64,000 nt of DNA, from positions 124,001 to 188,000 of the forward strand of contig CALYLX010000094.1 in NCBI GenBank assembly GCA_944990035.1. Reading direction: 5' to 3'. The position numbers and the translations under genes are program-made. Origin of the DNA: Clitopilus passeckerianus. Lineage: Eukaryota; Basidiomycota; Agaricomycetes; Agaricales; Entolomataceae. The first letter of the stretch is position 1, and every line of letters begins with the position of its first letter. The notes beneath the pieces were generated by a model. The model worked only from the letters and a program-made list of their open reading frames with translations, searched no databases and had not been told where the DNA came from. Positions 22,166 to 32,783 of the stretch are shown one piece after another.

Positions 22166-23214
22166 ATGAGCAAGAGTTCCGCCGATTACATGCCTCTCAT
22201 GGCGGATGAGAGCAACTCTGACCTTGGGAGTCCAATCCTCCCAGCTAGGTCGACACGCCGCACACCAAAGCTCTCTCGTCGTGACTGGCTCTTCACGATC
22301 GGGATCCTGTTCCAGACAATCATTATTGCCGTTCTGGTCCTCGTCAAACTACAGCAAGATTCCGCTGCTGTCTCAAATCAGAAGCGCTCCTTACACGAAC
22401 CTCTATGGTACTGTGAGTCCGACTTGCACGCCGTTCGGAGGCCCCTCGATACTGATGGCCTGTACAGCCCCAGCCAATGAGGTTCTTGAGGAAGAAGTCA
22501 AAGTTTTCGATGACGGCTTCATTGTTCAAACTGTTTATCAAGAGCTCACTCCCGAAGCCGATCAAGCTTGGAAAGACTTGTACCATGATCGTCAGTGCAC
22601 TCAATCTCAATCGGTAGGCTTCGACTAAAGCTCTTACAGATGCTCGAGTCAGGATTCCGCACGAGCAGGCCGCTAGGCTTGTCAATAAAACATGGCCAAT
22701 TCTGGATGATCCAGGGTACTACATCACCGCTCTGGACGTTTTCCACCAGTTGCATTGCCTGGTTCGCCCGTTTACATAAGTCTAACAGCTTCAGGTGCTA
22801 ACCAAGTACTTAGGATGAAGTCCGTCAAGCTGTGAACAAGGAACATTATAATTACGACTGGGACTCCTTGAGCCAACTCCATATCTCCCATTGCATTGAT
22901 TCAATCCGTCAATACATCATGTGAGTCTTTGTCCCGGTTTTCCGTGCAGTCGTTGCTAAATGTATTTCAGGTGCCATGCCGACGTTTCCACCATGGCCTG
23001 GAAGTGGGACCCCAGGGATAAGGTCGTCCGACCACAGTTGTCCGCACCACACACCTGCGTCAATTTCGATAAGATCCGAGACTGGGCCATAGAGAGGAAA
23101 TTGAAGGAATGGATTACTCCTCATCAATATGTCGAGGATGATATTCCCTGGCCTCCCGCTATCCACAATGTCCAGGACGCCGTAAGCTTACCTACGAATT
23201 ACGTAGGCAAGTAG
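22166..23214 (+). CDS. UstYa-type (DUF3328) oxidase
   Basis: Five exons (22166-22412, 22468-22590, 22640-22761, 22814-22920, 22971-23214) give 280 residues, typical of the family. A basic cytosolic tail is followed by one membrane segment at about residues 43-61, which would place the rest in the secretory lumen. Both signature HxxHC motifs are present: HQLHC (159-163) and HISHC (187-191, followed by ID). UstYa proteins catalyse oxidative cyclisation or hydroxylation of peptides in ustiloxin, asperipin and cyclochlorotine pathways. The gene lies 2.9 kb from kepD and converges on a P450, so modification of the Kep peptides is the natural inference. Its actual substrate is not shown by the sequence. 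Confidence 0.9.
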
Positions 23215-23464
23215 ACGGGTATTCTAGCTAACTTGAAAGTTATGAATCTCAATTAATATTTAATAATGGAAAAATGTTGGGACCTAGCGCTGGGCTCAAA
23301 CGTAGTTTAGCTCTGTTCGGCAGCCGAAAGAGCCTCATGAATACTGTATACATTTCAAGTGCGATATTATGTCTATAATATATACATCGAAGCAGCTGGC
23401 ACCATCACGTGAAGGCTTTCCATTCTTCCGTGAGGGTTACAGAGTCATGCAACAAAGATGTACC

Positions 23465-25427
23465 TCAGATATTGACCACCAATGCACGCCTAGCCAAGCG
23501 GCAGGGAAATGGCTTGATGTGGCTGCGTTGTCATTGTCAGTATTTCTGATTGCACGAATCAACCAAACTGACCTTGTCACGCCAGTTGTATATTCAAGTG
23601 TGGGCGTTATTTCATGTCCATTGGCGTCCAATGGTTTGAGAACGTCGTATGTTCTCAGGACCGCGACGACGCTGGTAAGAATGGATTTCTCGGCGAACAG
23701 TGCACCTGTTCAACATGACATGTAGCAAACGCGAGGCGTGGAGGATATGTATTCACGCACCAGGACAAACTCGACGTCCAAAACCAAATACCCACTTCTT
23801 GGGGTCAAGCTGAGGGTTTGGCCCGAGAAATCGCTCGGGATTAAAGGTGAATGGGTCGGGGTAAACATCTTCATCGTGTGCTATGGCCCAAATATTTGCA
23901 AAGATTGTAGCTCCCTGGGGAATACGATATCCCATGAACTCATCGTCTTGGATGACGCTGTGCGGAAGCCCTATATGAGACTTATTAGGGGATGGTAAGT
24001 GGTGGAGAGTAATCCTGAGCTCACCGAGAGGTACAGGATGGCCCCACCTCAAGGCCTCTTTGATAAGCGCACAGATGTAAGGCAGATCTTGCTCTCCGGC
24101 TTGGTCGAGTTCTCCAGCACCAATGACTCTATTCACCTCTTCTTGTGCTTCGCGCTGCACCTCTGGATACAGCGCCATGGCAGCGAAGAATGCGGTCATG
24201 ATTCCAACAGTCTGTGCATTTGAGATCGCGTTGGTCGAATCAGCAGGTGACAACTTACAGTATCTGCGCCTCCAGCGTACAATGCAGAGCTGCACCATTT
24301 GATTATATCCTCTTCTTCTGCATCGGGTATATGGCCATCATCGGGTTGAAGGTGGTGTGAGGTGAATGATGGGACGTAGGAGCCGGATGCCTAAAGATGG
24401 ATTACTGAGGAATGGACAAAGGGAGAGGAACCATAAAGGTTTACGATTTGTTCTTTCGTCCATTCGAACCCTTGGCGATCAATTGTTTCCATTGTTGTTC
24501 GGAAACCTTTTGCTCGCCTCTTCCAGCCAGCACCAGGCAACCAAGAAGGCACGAATCGGACTTGACAATGACATGCATAAGGATAGTGAAGGAAATGACA
24601 AAGGCTTGGTCACTCACGAAAGGGTAAGAATTCGACGAGCCATTGCCCAGGCCTGGAGATTTGGACCTGCAACTTCACCACTTCCTCTGCAGCGACTACG
24701 AATGGGTCATCCGAGCGCTCGACCGACCATCCATACGCGAGTTTGAGAATTATCGCACCAGCGTTTCTGGAGGAACCTATTGCCAATCACCGAGGTACCG
24801 AGGTTACAACGCCACTTACTGCCTTAGATGCCTTATGAACTGTTCTGGTGTGTCCGACAACCTTTTGAGAAGGGCTTGAGCTTCTTGTTTGAAGAGTGGG
24901 TAATATTCCTGAACGGCCCTGGTGTTAAGACCGGTGTGCAAAACCTTTCGATAGTTCTTGAATCTGGGATGCTGGGACGAAACGTTGAATACTGCAAACT
25001 TCCGTCCGACGACCTCTTTCAGCATCCAGGCCTGGGGTCGATCGGAGTACAGGTTAGACCTTCCGTCGAGGAGCTCCGTGGCCGCTTTGTAGGTGTTGAG
25101 GACGATTACTCGGCGATTAAAAACTCGGAATGATACAACGGGTCCTGAATCGATTTGAACGTCAATTACCATGTAATGTGTATGCTGCCGTATGTTGAAT
25201 TTCGGCGTACCATACGTCTGAGACCATTCACTGTAGAATTTCCATGGCTCTGTTGTGGGTAGTTGGTGCACATTACCCGAGAGTAGCTTGGGCTTTGGGC
25301 CAGGAGGTGGCGATAGTTGCGATAAAGGTGATCTGTAGTAGTACAGGATCGCACTCGAAGCAAGGGCAAGGACGGTCCATGGAATGGGAGAGCCCTTTCT
25401 CAAACACTCCTCTAGGTTTACAATCAT
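23465..25427 (-). CDS. Cytochrome P450 monooxygenase, full length
   Basis: Nine exons (25211-25427, 24820-25144, 24618-24766, 24445-24560, 24259-24390, 24025-24211, 23761-23970, 23573-23705, 23465-23522) give 508 residues. An N-terminal membrane anchor is followed by a proline-rich hinge (SPPPGPKPKLL). The I-helix motif AGGADTT, the K-helix EALR, the PERF segment and the heme loop FGFGRRVCPG (Cys444) are all present, so the enzyme looks complete. The arrangement resembles the multi-intron CYP families that are expanded in Agaricomycetes. An in-frame upstream ATG at 25511 would add 28 residues. Its 3' end faces the UstYa-type gene, with 250 bp between stop codons. Together they may tailor the Kep peptides, but a role in general detoxification or another pathway is possible. 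Confidence 0.92.
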
Positions 25428-26229
25428 AGCCCCAGCCAGGACAATCCGAGAGTCAGAGTTGGGAGGGGTTAGAGAGGGCAGATAGAGGTGGGGAAGGACC
25501 AACGGATGCAATTCATGTAGCTTCGGTTGTCTGTATGTACGGATCGAGCGTGATCTGCCCTCATATCAATGAGAGTCCATGGTCTGCTGATGTTCCACGT
25601 GTCCAGCAACAGAAGCACATCCAAAGGAAGCAGTGTGGAACCTGCGGTCCAACGTTTAAGAACACAGGTAAGAACAAGCCAAGGCGAAATTTACGGCGGT
25701 AATCCGCTTCAAACTCTTGAACTTGAAGTTGGTGCGGCTTGAGTTCAGACCCTTCCCCACGATATCTGGAGACCGCACTGATACTGTGATACCCTGACGC
25801 AAGCAGCCCAGGTGGTGCAGTTGAAGGGAGCATGTGAAAATCGACAAGATCATTTCCAGTCTAAAAATTCCGATGTATCTCGGTTATCAACACTGTCCAA
25901 CTGTCAATGTCACCAGCAGGTCGCCAGAGCAGTTCACAAGTGCCATGGTTTGAGATCTCAAGGAGTCGAAAGCGAGGTTTTTCGACTACATTACGCTTTC
26001 AGATTTGCAGAAGATTACATCAATGGTGCTACAGAAAATTGTGGGAGGGTAACTAATTTATGGTTGAAATGGGACAGGATTGAAGGTACTTAAAAACATG
26101 CGTGCGTATGAAGAAAACCATGAAGGAGATAACTGTGAGGTACGGAGTGTCATGACGGAGAATATGCACAATTTAAGCATATAACTTAGGGTTCTAAACC
26201 AAGCGATTCGGAGTGGGGGCTGGGAGCCA
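25428..26229. other. Intergenic, no gene recognised
   Basis: This covers the P450 promoter and the 3' flank of the cyclin. Short ORFs have no recognisable domain. Confidence 0.5.
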
Positions 26230-28113
26230 CTAGTCATCACCTTCCTCGGCCTTGGCCATCTGGCGCGCTAAAACAACTTCTTGCTTGAGCGCGGCGACAT
26301 CGGATGCCAGGTCGACAGTGGAGTTTTCAGGCCATCGTTCCAAGGCCCATTGCCTCATAAAGACGCTACACTGTGAGAAGGATCAGCGGATGTTCAAGTT
26401 CAATAACATAATTCCTACCTTCATGTAACGCTTATGGGCGTACTTCTTGTAGAGCGATTCGTGAGGAATGGCTTCAATAAGAATGTAGTTGACCATAATG
26501 TTAACGGTGGGCAACAGTTCCTCCTCAGAATAGGTCATGTAGTGCTCCAAATTAGGTGTCTATAAGGGAAGTGTGAGCTTTGGTTGACTGGGTGGAACAG
26601 CAATTGACACTCACCCAGTCCTCACGACCGAGGGTCAATCGAGCAAGCCACATGGCAGCTGCAGCAAGCATCGATGGGGCGGTGCCAACGAGACGCCATT
26701 CCAAGCACCCGATTTCGATGAGGTACTTGGCGACTGTCCTGGCCTGGACATCACACTCATCTGCCTTGCTACCACGTCGGAGCCATGTCATAGGTCCAGG
26801 GTATCGTAGATCCCAACCGAGAGTCTTGAGCATATACCTCTCTGCTTTGAGGATCTCCTCGACGGTGTACGCATTTTCGGCTAGGTAGGCGATTTCGTTG
26901 ACGGATGGAGCGTAAGTCTCCTCGTATTTTGCTGCGATAAAGAAGGCAGTGATGCCGACGAGTTGAAGCTTGAGGAGGTCGACGGAGCGAGCCGACAGGA
27001 ATCGGTCGAGGATATTAGTGAATAGGAAGAGGGTTTCCTGTAGTAGGCCGAATTTCGCGTGGACCTGGAGAATCCAGTCAACTAGAACACCTCGTTTTTC
27101 CCAGTCAAGTTCGCGTTGATGGTCCATGTATTTTCCATTTGGGAGGGTTTGGAGCTGGATCAAAAGTTATTAGTTGGTTTCAATATATCACAACAAAAAG
27201 TTTCGTACCTCGACTTCTCTGAGATAGACACACACTTCTGCAACATATTCACTGACGGATGCGGGGTCATCCCAGTCGGCAGCATCCAGGTCGTCCCAGA
27301 GCTCCTGGGGTTCGGCAGCCTTTGCCTGTTCGGGTTCGGCGACTTCTTGAAGCTCAGCAGCAACGCGTTCCTCTTCGACCTTAGTGTCATCATGATGACT
27401 GGTCGAACCTGTAGCTTCGGGAGCTGCCAAACGACCTTTCTTCGCGGCACGGGTATCCTCTAGGTCACCGGGTTCTTCAGCCTTCGCGGGGGGCTGCTTT
27501 GTGAAAACAGTCGGGCGACGCGAAGAGGGTTCAACGATGCTCTCTTTTTTCACTGCAACTTTGCCTGTAACGACCTTGGTTTTCTTGGCCTGAGGTGCAT
27601 CACTCGCAGTAGTACTGACGCTGGCGCTCCGTGAATGGGCTCGCGCTTGGTTCACGCCGCCAACGGCGCGAAGAGCTTCACGAACGGGCACCCTTGAAGC
27701 AGCAACCTTCGTTGCTGGCTTCGCGTCGTCAACCTTCTTCTCCTTAGCCTTTCTAGCTGCTACCTCGTTCTCCCGACCTCTCCGAGCGTTGGCTGTTGTT
27801 GACCTGACCTCTGCCAAAGCTTCACGTTTCCGTTTCGCAGAGGTCTTTTCGGCTGGGCCTGCCTCGTTCAATTTTGACCTTGCCGCGAGAAGAGCTGCTC
27901 CGCCGGTGACTGTTGGTTTCGTCGCAGGGGCTTCTGTGGCAGTCCCCGCCTTGGCACGTAATAGTCTTGATGGTCGTGCATTAGCATTCTCGCTCTCCCG
28001 GGCAGAAACTCGCGTAGTCCTGGTGGTACGACGTGGCTAAATTGATGTGGCCCTCGTCAGTAATAGCTCCATCGTTCTCAACATGAACATGACCTCACCG
28101 GTATTGTTGACAT
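26230..28113 (-). CDS. B-type mitotic cyclin (copy 1)
   Basis: Five exons (28099-28113, 27209-28036, 26615-27154, 26419-26559, 26230-26370) give 554 residues. The protein would bind and activate Cdk1 for mitotic entry. The first exon encodes only MSTIP. The N-terminal 280 residues are basic and disordered, with RxxL-type sequences that could act as destruction signals. The cyclin box begins near residue 285 with the MRAILVDW-like segment (RGVLVDWILQVHAKF) and contains DRFLS and the KYEE segment. A C-terminal cyclin fold follows. The gene has the same intron positions as a second B-type cyclin at 61.3-63.3 kb, so the two are paralogs. Copy 2 is 591 residues. Confidence 0.95.
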
Positions 28114-28873
28114 TTTTCAACCAGCGAAAAGTGTTTTGATCCTAACGATCGTCGACGTCGACCAGCTGGGGTATTGAGGGGGAAAGGAGGAGGTATGAAG
28201 ACGAGCTACGATGCTCGCTGAAGGACACAGGGTTCGGGTGGATGAACTAGGAAGAAATGAGAACCGCAAGGTGATGGCCAAGCGATGCCTTCCACAACGA
28301 AATAGTTGCAAACAACAGGAACGCGGTGATCACGTGGCCGCGCCTCGCGTATTTTATGATGCGCCACATCGACAAAGTTCACGCTCACACTGGCGGCAGC
28401 GTTTTCGATCCTTCAAATTGGCTCGAAACTTTCAAGAATGTAGTACAAATATTACGCGGAGATAAAGTCGAATTTAACTTGGTAATGTGGCTGACGAATA
28501 ACTAACAATCAACGAATGAAAGGACTTCAAAGGAGAAACATGATGCACCACAGTATTGTAAGCTAGTCTCCTGGTAGAACTTTCACATCGACAAATTGTG
28601 CAGCATTTTCCTTTTCTCGTGCTGATGGCCTCGATCGTTGAGCGTTCGACATCAACCTCTGTCACAGGTGAGTACACCAGTGAGTCACAGATCAGTAACA
28701 TTGTCACATTCGGGCATTGCCCATCCAAGTGGTCATCATGGTCCACCTTTGGTCTGCGTTGTATTTGCTTTGCACTTCGACTTTTACGTTCCACTCAAAT
28801 TTGCCTCACTTGTGGACATAAAAAAACCTTCTCGAGTCAGTTTGCACAAGCTCGCGCAACTTTCTGCATATTC
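28114..28873. other. Intergenic, no gene recognised
   Basis: This is the cyclin promoter and the upstream flank of a doubtful small gene. I see nothing else that I can support. Confidence 0.45.
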
Positions 28874-29348
28874 ATGAGACACTTTGGCACGCCTAAAAGA
28901 AAAACCCGCTCCAAATTTATGACGGACTCTACCAGATTACCGAGGTGAGTGCCTCCTCCATTCAAATGTGTAGCCTTGAGAAAGTAACCCATCCCTCAGG
29001 TGACAACCAAGAAAGACTGTTACACAATCTGCATGTTCAAACTGCCGGTGCGGTGGAAATCTGAAGTACTGTTACTCCCTCACTGACATTTATCAAAAGC
29101 GCAAGTCTGGCCAGGATCCGATTCCAGAATGGGGCCTAGGTGGCACAAAGTGGTGGCCAAACCCTTACAATACACCCGGTCGATCTGACCGCGAATGCTC
29201 TTATTCCCCTGTCCGCCACAATAGCCCTTCATCTTATGATTTATCTGATGCTAGAAACCTGCAAAGCTTCCAGTCGCCACCCTTTTGCTGTTCCTGCCTA
29301 TATACAACGCAATGGGCGGAGCCCAGGAATCCTTATTCACCCACCTGA
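28874..29348 (+). CDS. Doubtful small protein, unrecognised, possibly frameshifted
   Basis: Two exons (28874-28944 and 29012-29348) would encode 135 residues. The N-terminus is basic (MRHFGTPKRKTRSKF), followed by a cysteine cluster CSNCRCGG and a Pro/Ser/Tyr-rich tail. The acceptor (AACCAAG) is weak. A stronger AG 12 bases upstream would bring in a stop. Beyond the stop at 29346-29348, a second reading frame continues with very similar Pro/Ser/Tyr-rich composition until 29493, as if one base had been gained near 29340. I do not recognise the family. It may be a real gene with an error, a decaying gene, or chance. Confidence 0.3.
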
Positions 29349-29779
29349 TTATCCAGAACCCAGGCTCGACTGGGCCTCACCTTCCGCTGGCACATATCAC
29401 GCACAGGGACAACTCCTTCGCCCAGCTTTCGAGCTTCAACCTTCAAGTTCTGACCCTACATCGCACCCCAGTTCAAGCAGACATGGTTATTAACTATGCT
29501 TGTTACCCTGGCTCAACCTTGTCTACTCATTTTATTTCATGCTCTGCGAGTACTATCAGTCCAGTACAACTACATGCATCTATGTCAATTATGCACTGTA
29601 TGATTAAATATGCAATCCATTCGTTTATTTTTTTCTCACTTCCGCTTTAACCGGAGGGTTGAATCACAGTTATGTAGCCACCTGCCATGACGTCATGATA
29701 GCTGCCTTGGCCTTGTTGCGGCAAGTCATGGCTATACGCTCTGCTCAGCACGTCCTTCTGCCTGTGTTTCCTCCTTACT
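29349..29779. other. Intergenic, possible extension of the preceding reading frame
   Basis: The first 145 bases are open in another frame and resemble the C-terminus of the doubtful small gene. The rest is the promoter region of the PTEN gene. Confidence 0.35.
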
Positions 29780-32093
29780 ATGACTGACTTTATACGAAAA
29801 CTGGTTTCAGGCGACAAAGCTCGATTCAAGGACGGGAAACTAGATCTAGAACTTGGTAAGTTTGGAAGTAACACCCTCATACAAATCAAAGCATCTGACG
29901 TTGAAAAGATCTCGTATATTTAACGGACAATGTAATCATTATGGGATACCCAGCATCGGGAGTGGAGGGACTATATCGCAACCGACGAGAGGACGCGAAA
30001 AAATTTCTGGATTCCCGGCATGGGAAGAACTACTGGATCTTCAACTTCTGTCCTGTCAGGGAGAACTCGTACGATGCAAGCTTCTTCGAGGGCAGAGTTA
30101 GTAGATATCCGTTCCCTGACCACCAGTATGCTTTGCTTGACTGCATTATGCTTTGAGGCCAGAGACTTACCATCCGTGATTAGTGCTCCACCGCTGGCAA
30201 TCGTGCCTCTCGTAGTCCGTGAGATACGAGCCTGGCTTGGTGGCTCACCAGATCGTGTGGCTGTTGTGCATTGCAAAGGTCCGCTCTCCGCTGCCCTCAA
30301 CTACTCGGATAATACTGACTTCAGCTGGTCTGACAGCTGGAAAAGGAAGATCGGGTTCTATGGCCTGCGCTTATTTGCTCTCTCTGCACCACGATCAGCT
30401 ACCAACTGCTCCCAAGCTTCAGCGGAGCTACACTGCCAAAGAATGGGCTCTCATCCGTGCAGACGACGCGATGGCTGTCGTTCCTGATGACGTTGATGAC
30501 AAAACGTCACCCCGAGAGCTCTCTGAGGAACCGGAGGCTCCAGGGCCCATTGTAGAACATGCGACACAAACACAATCTCCAAGATCCCTTACTCCGGCAT
30601 CCACTCTTGATGCTGCAACCAAATCGCCGAGCGGGGCCTCGGAGACTAAGCCTAAACCTCATGTCTTAGGTCACATCTTGGATCTGCATACCTCGAGGAG
30701 GATGAAACGCCCGTCTTCACCTTCAAAGAAGCAGAAACAAGGCGTCAGTATACCCAGTCAACGCAGATATCTCTATTACTGGGCTTTACTGCTCGACAAC
30801 GCCGCACCGGAATTTTTCTGGCGGCTACCTTCCATCCCTACTTCACCCTCCACGCTCAAGCAAGATCCTGCTAAGAAGCTGAAAGTGAGGTTGACTGGAG
30901 TCAAGATCAGGATGAAAGAAACTTCTTTCGCGACGTCGACTCTGGTCAAAGCCGCTGGTATGCTGCTTGGGCACAGGAGAATCCACGAAGGGGAAGAAAA
31001 GCAGAATGTGTATCAAGGCGCTCCTAGAGTCTGGATCTCGGTGGCAAGATACAACGATGAGTTCGTGGAGATGTTGGAGGAGTGGGAGAGATGGACTAGA
31101 GATGTTGAAGGTGGCGATATAGGTGTCAGGAGGCAGGGGTCGGAGAGTATGCCTTTGGCGGATGAAGAGAAGAATGAGCTGGAGGAAGTTCGAGACATAT
31201 TCAAGGACGATAGATGGGACAAGAAGAAAATCGTCAGGAGCTTTGCCAGGATGGGTGTTAGTGATAACAGTGGGGCTGTCGAAATTGGGGGAGAGAAGGT
31301 AAGTTTCTGGTTTTTCACTTCACGAAGAACTATGGATATCCATTTCATCTCAACAGACTAACAAGACATACACATATAATCTATGTCCTTTGACCAGCTC
31401 CTCTTGGGACACCCTCAAGGGAAGTCTCTCTGAGGAAACCAAAGCTCAGAAAGCGGAGGAGCAGACCCTGCTTGATGAAGAGATGCTCCCAAATTCCGAA
31501 ACGGCATCTGTTCTGGAAGACCTTCCAACCACTCCTGCGGTCTCGAGCGCTTCTCTGGCCACTCCAAAGAAACAAAGAACAGAAGTCATCAAGAAAAGGA
31601 CCTCTCTCAGCCCCCCAAAATCCGGAAGCTCTCCCAAAAAAAGCATCGTAGTTGATGCTGAACGAGAGGTTCGGATGAAGCTATACATGGATCAGGTAAT
31701 TTTCAGTTTCAACACACCTACCATAGAGACTGAAGCGAATCCACATCGCAGATCTTCATGGGCTGGCTCTGGTTCATACCTGCCTTCCATCTCCCGCCTC
31801 CGCCAGGTTCAGAAGACAGCTCTCGAGCCATCTCCTCCAAGCTGCTTTTGACGCGGAAAGAGGTGGATTTTCCAATCGGTGCCGGCAAGAGCCTCATTGA
31901 TGTTGAGATAGAGATGGAGTGGGTGCCTGCTGTGGATACGGAGAAGGTGAAGGCGAAGAGTTTGGAGCCAGAGGGAAACGAAGAGAAGGGGCTCGTTGAG
32001 GAGGCAACTGCGATTGCGACTTCGGCTGTTGGGAAGGCAGAAGGTGCGGATGCGGATACGGCTGTTTCTGCTGTGCAGGCGGATGAGGAATAG
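29780..32093 (+). CDS. PTEN: PTEN-type phosphatidylinositol 3-phosphatase
   Basis: Six exons (29780-29855, 29909-30125, 30184-30278, 30337-31298, 31357-31695, 31752-32093) give 676 residues. The enzyme removes the 3-phosphate of PIP3 and opposes PI3-kinase signalling at the plasma membrane. Splicing exon 3 to exon 4 creates the exact PTEN-class active-site loop HCKAGKGRSG, with Cys128 as nucleophile. Upstream segments also match PTEN, including NVIIMGYPAS, EGLYRN and the P-loop partner FPDHHAPP. A C2-like domain follows, but with long low-complexity insertions rich in Ser, Pro and Glu that make the protein larger than human PTEN. The C-terminus is acidic. An internal ATG at 30219 opens a long frame, but the spliced start at 29780 is better because it completes the phosphatase domain. 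Confidence 0.93.
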
Positions 32094-32783
32094 ACTTGGC
32101 TGCGGTGCTGTTTGTATTGGTCGTTGGATTAGTCCCGTGAATGAACGATATTGATTTTGTCATTTTGAAGATGAGGCTTCCAAGGTTTCAATTCAAGATT
32201 TAAGGCCGGCTCCGAGCTCTCATTCAAAGGTTCGGATGGGTTTGAAGGAAACAAAGCCAATCACGACGCGTCAAATTTCCGCGTTGTAACTCTCATCCAG
32301 CTCTGACTGATGCCATCTTCCGAAAGATTTCTGCACACAACCCATCTTGAAGGACAAGCAGCGCCTGACCATCAAGAAGGTCACGTTCCGGGAGCTGAGG
32401 TAAAATCGATGCGGACAGCCGCCATGCCTCACGACAAGCATCACGTCTCGGAGCAATCCCGCATATACTTAGCGGGATGATGGTCCACCTGTCTCGACCT
32501 CTTCCCCAGGTTTGAATGAGGGAGCGAATCACGAGGGCCACGCTGAGAGCGTCTTCGAATTCTAAAAGCGGTCCGCCAACGGTCCTGAAGTTCTAAACAC
32601 CTTGCCGCTTTGGATATCCAAGCAACCTGACCGACCTGACGTCGTCGTTGCGCGGTACATCGGACCCGCTCAAGATGTTGAGTGGGTAATGTTCGGGAGA
32701 TACTGCCAGTGGGGTTTCCATGCGCCTATAAATGCCCTACCAAGCTCGAACTGCTTCCGTTGTAGTCCTGAGGCGGCTCTGCT
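32094..32783. other. Intergenic, no gene recognised
   Basis: This is the 3' flank of PTEN and the promoter of the lyase gene. I see no supported gene. Confidence 0.5.

Noticed and set aside
30219..31361. A 380-codon ORF starting at 30219 as a separate gene
   Set aside because: It reads through an intron that interrupts the PTEN active-site loop. The spliced PTEN model explains it.
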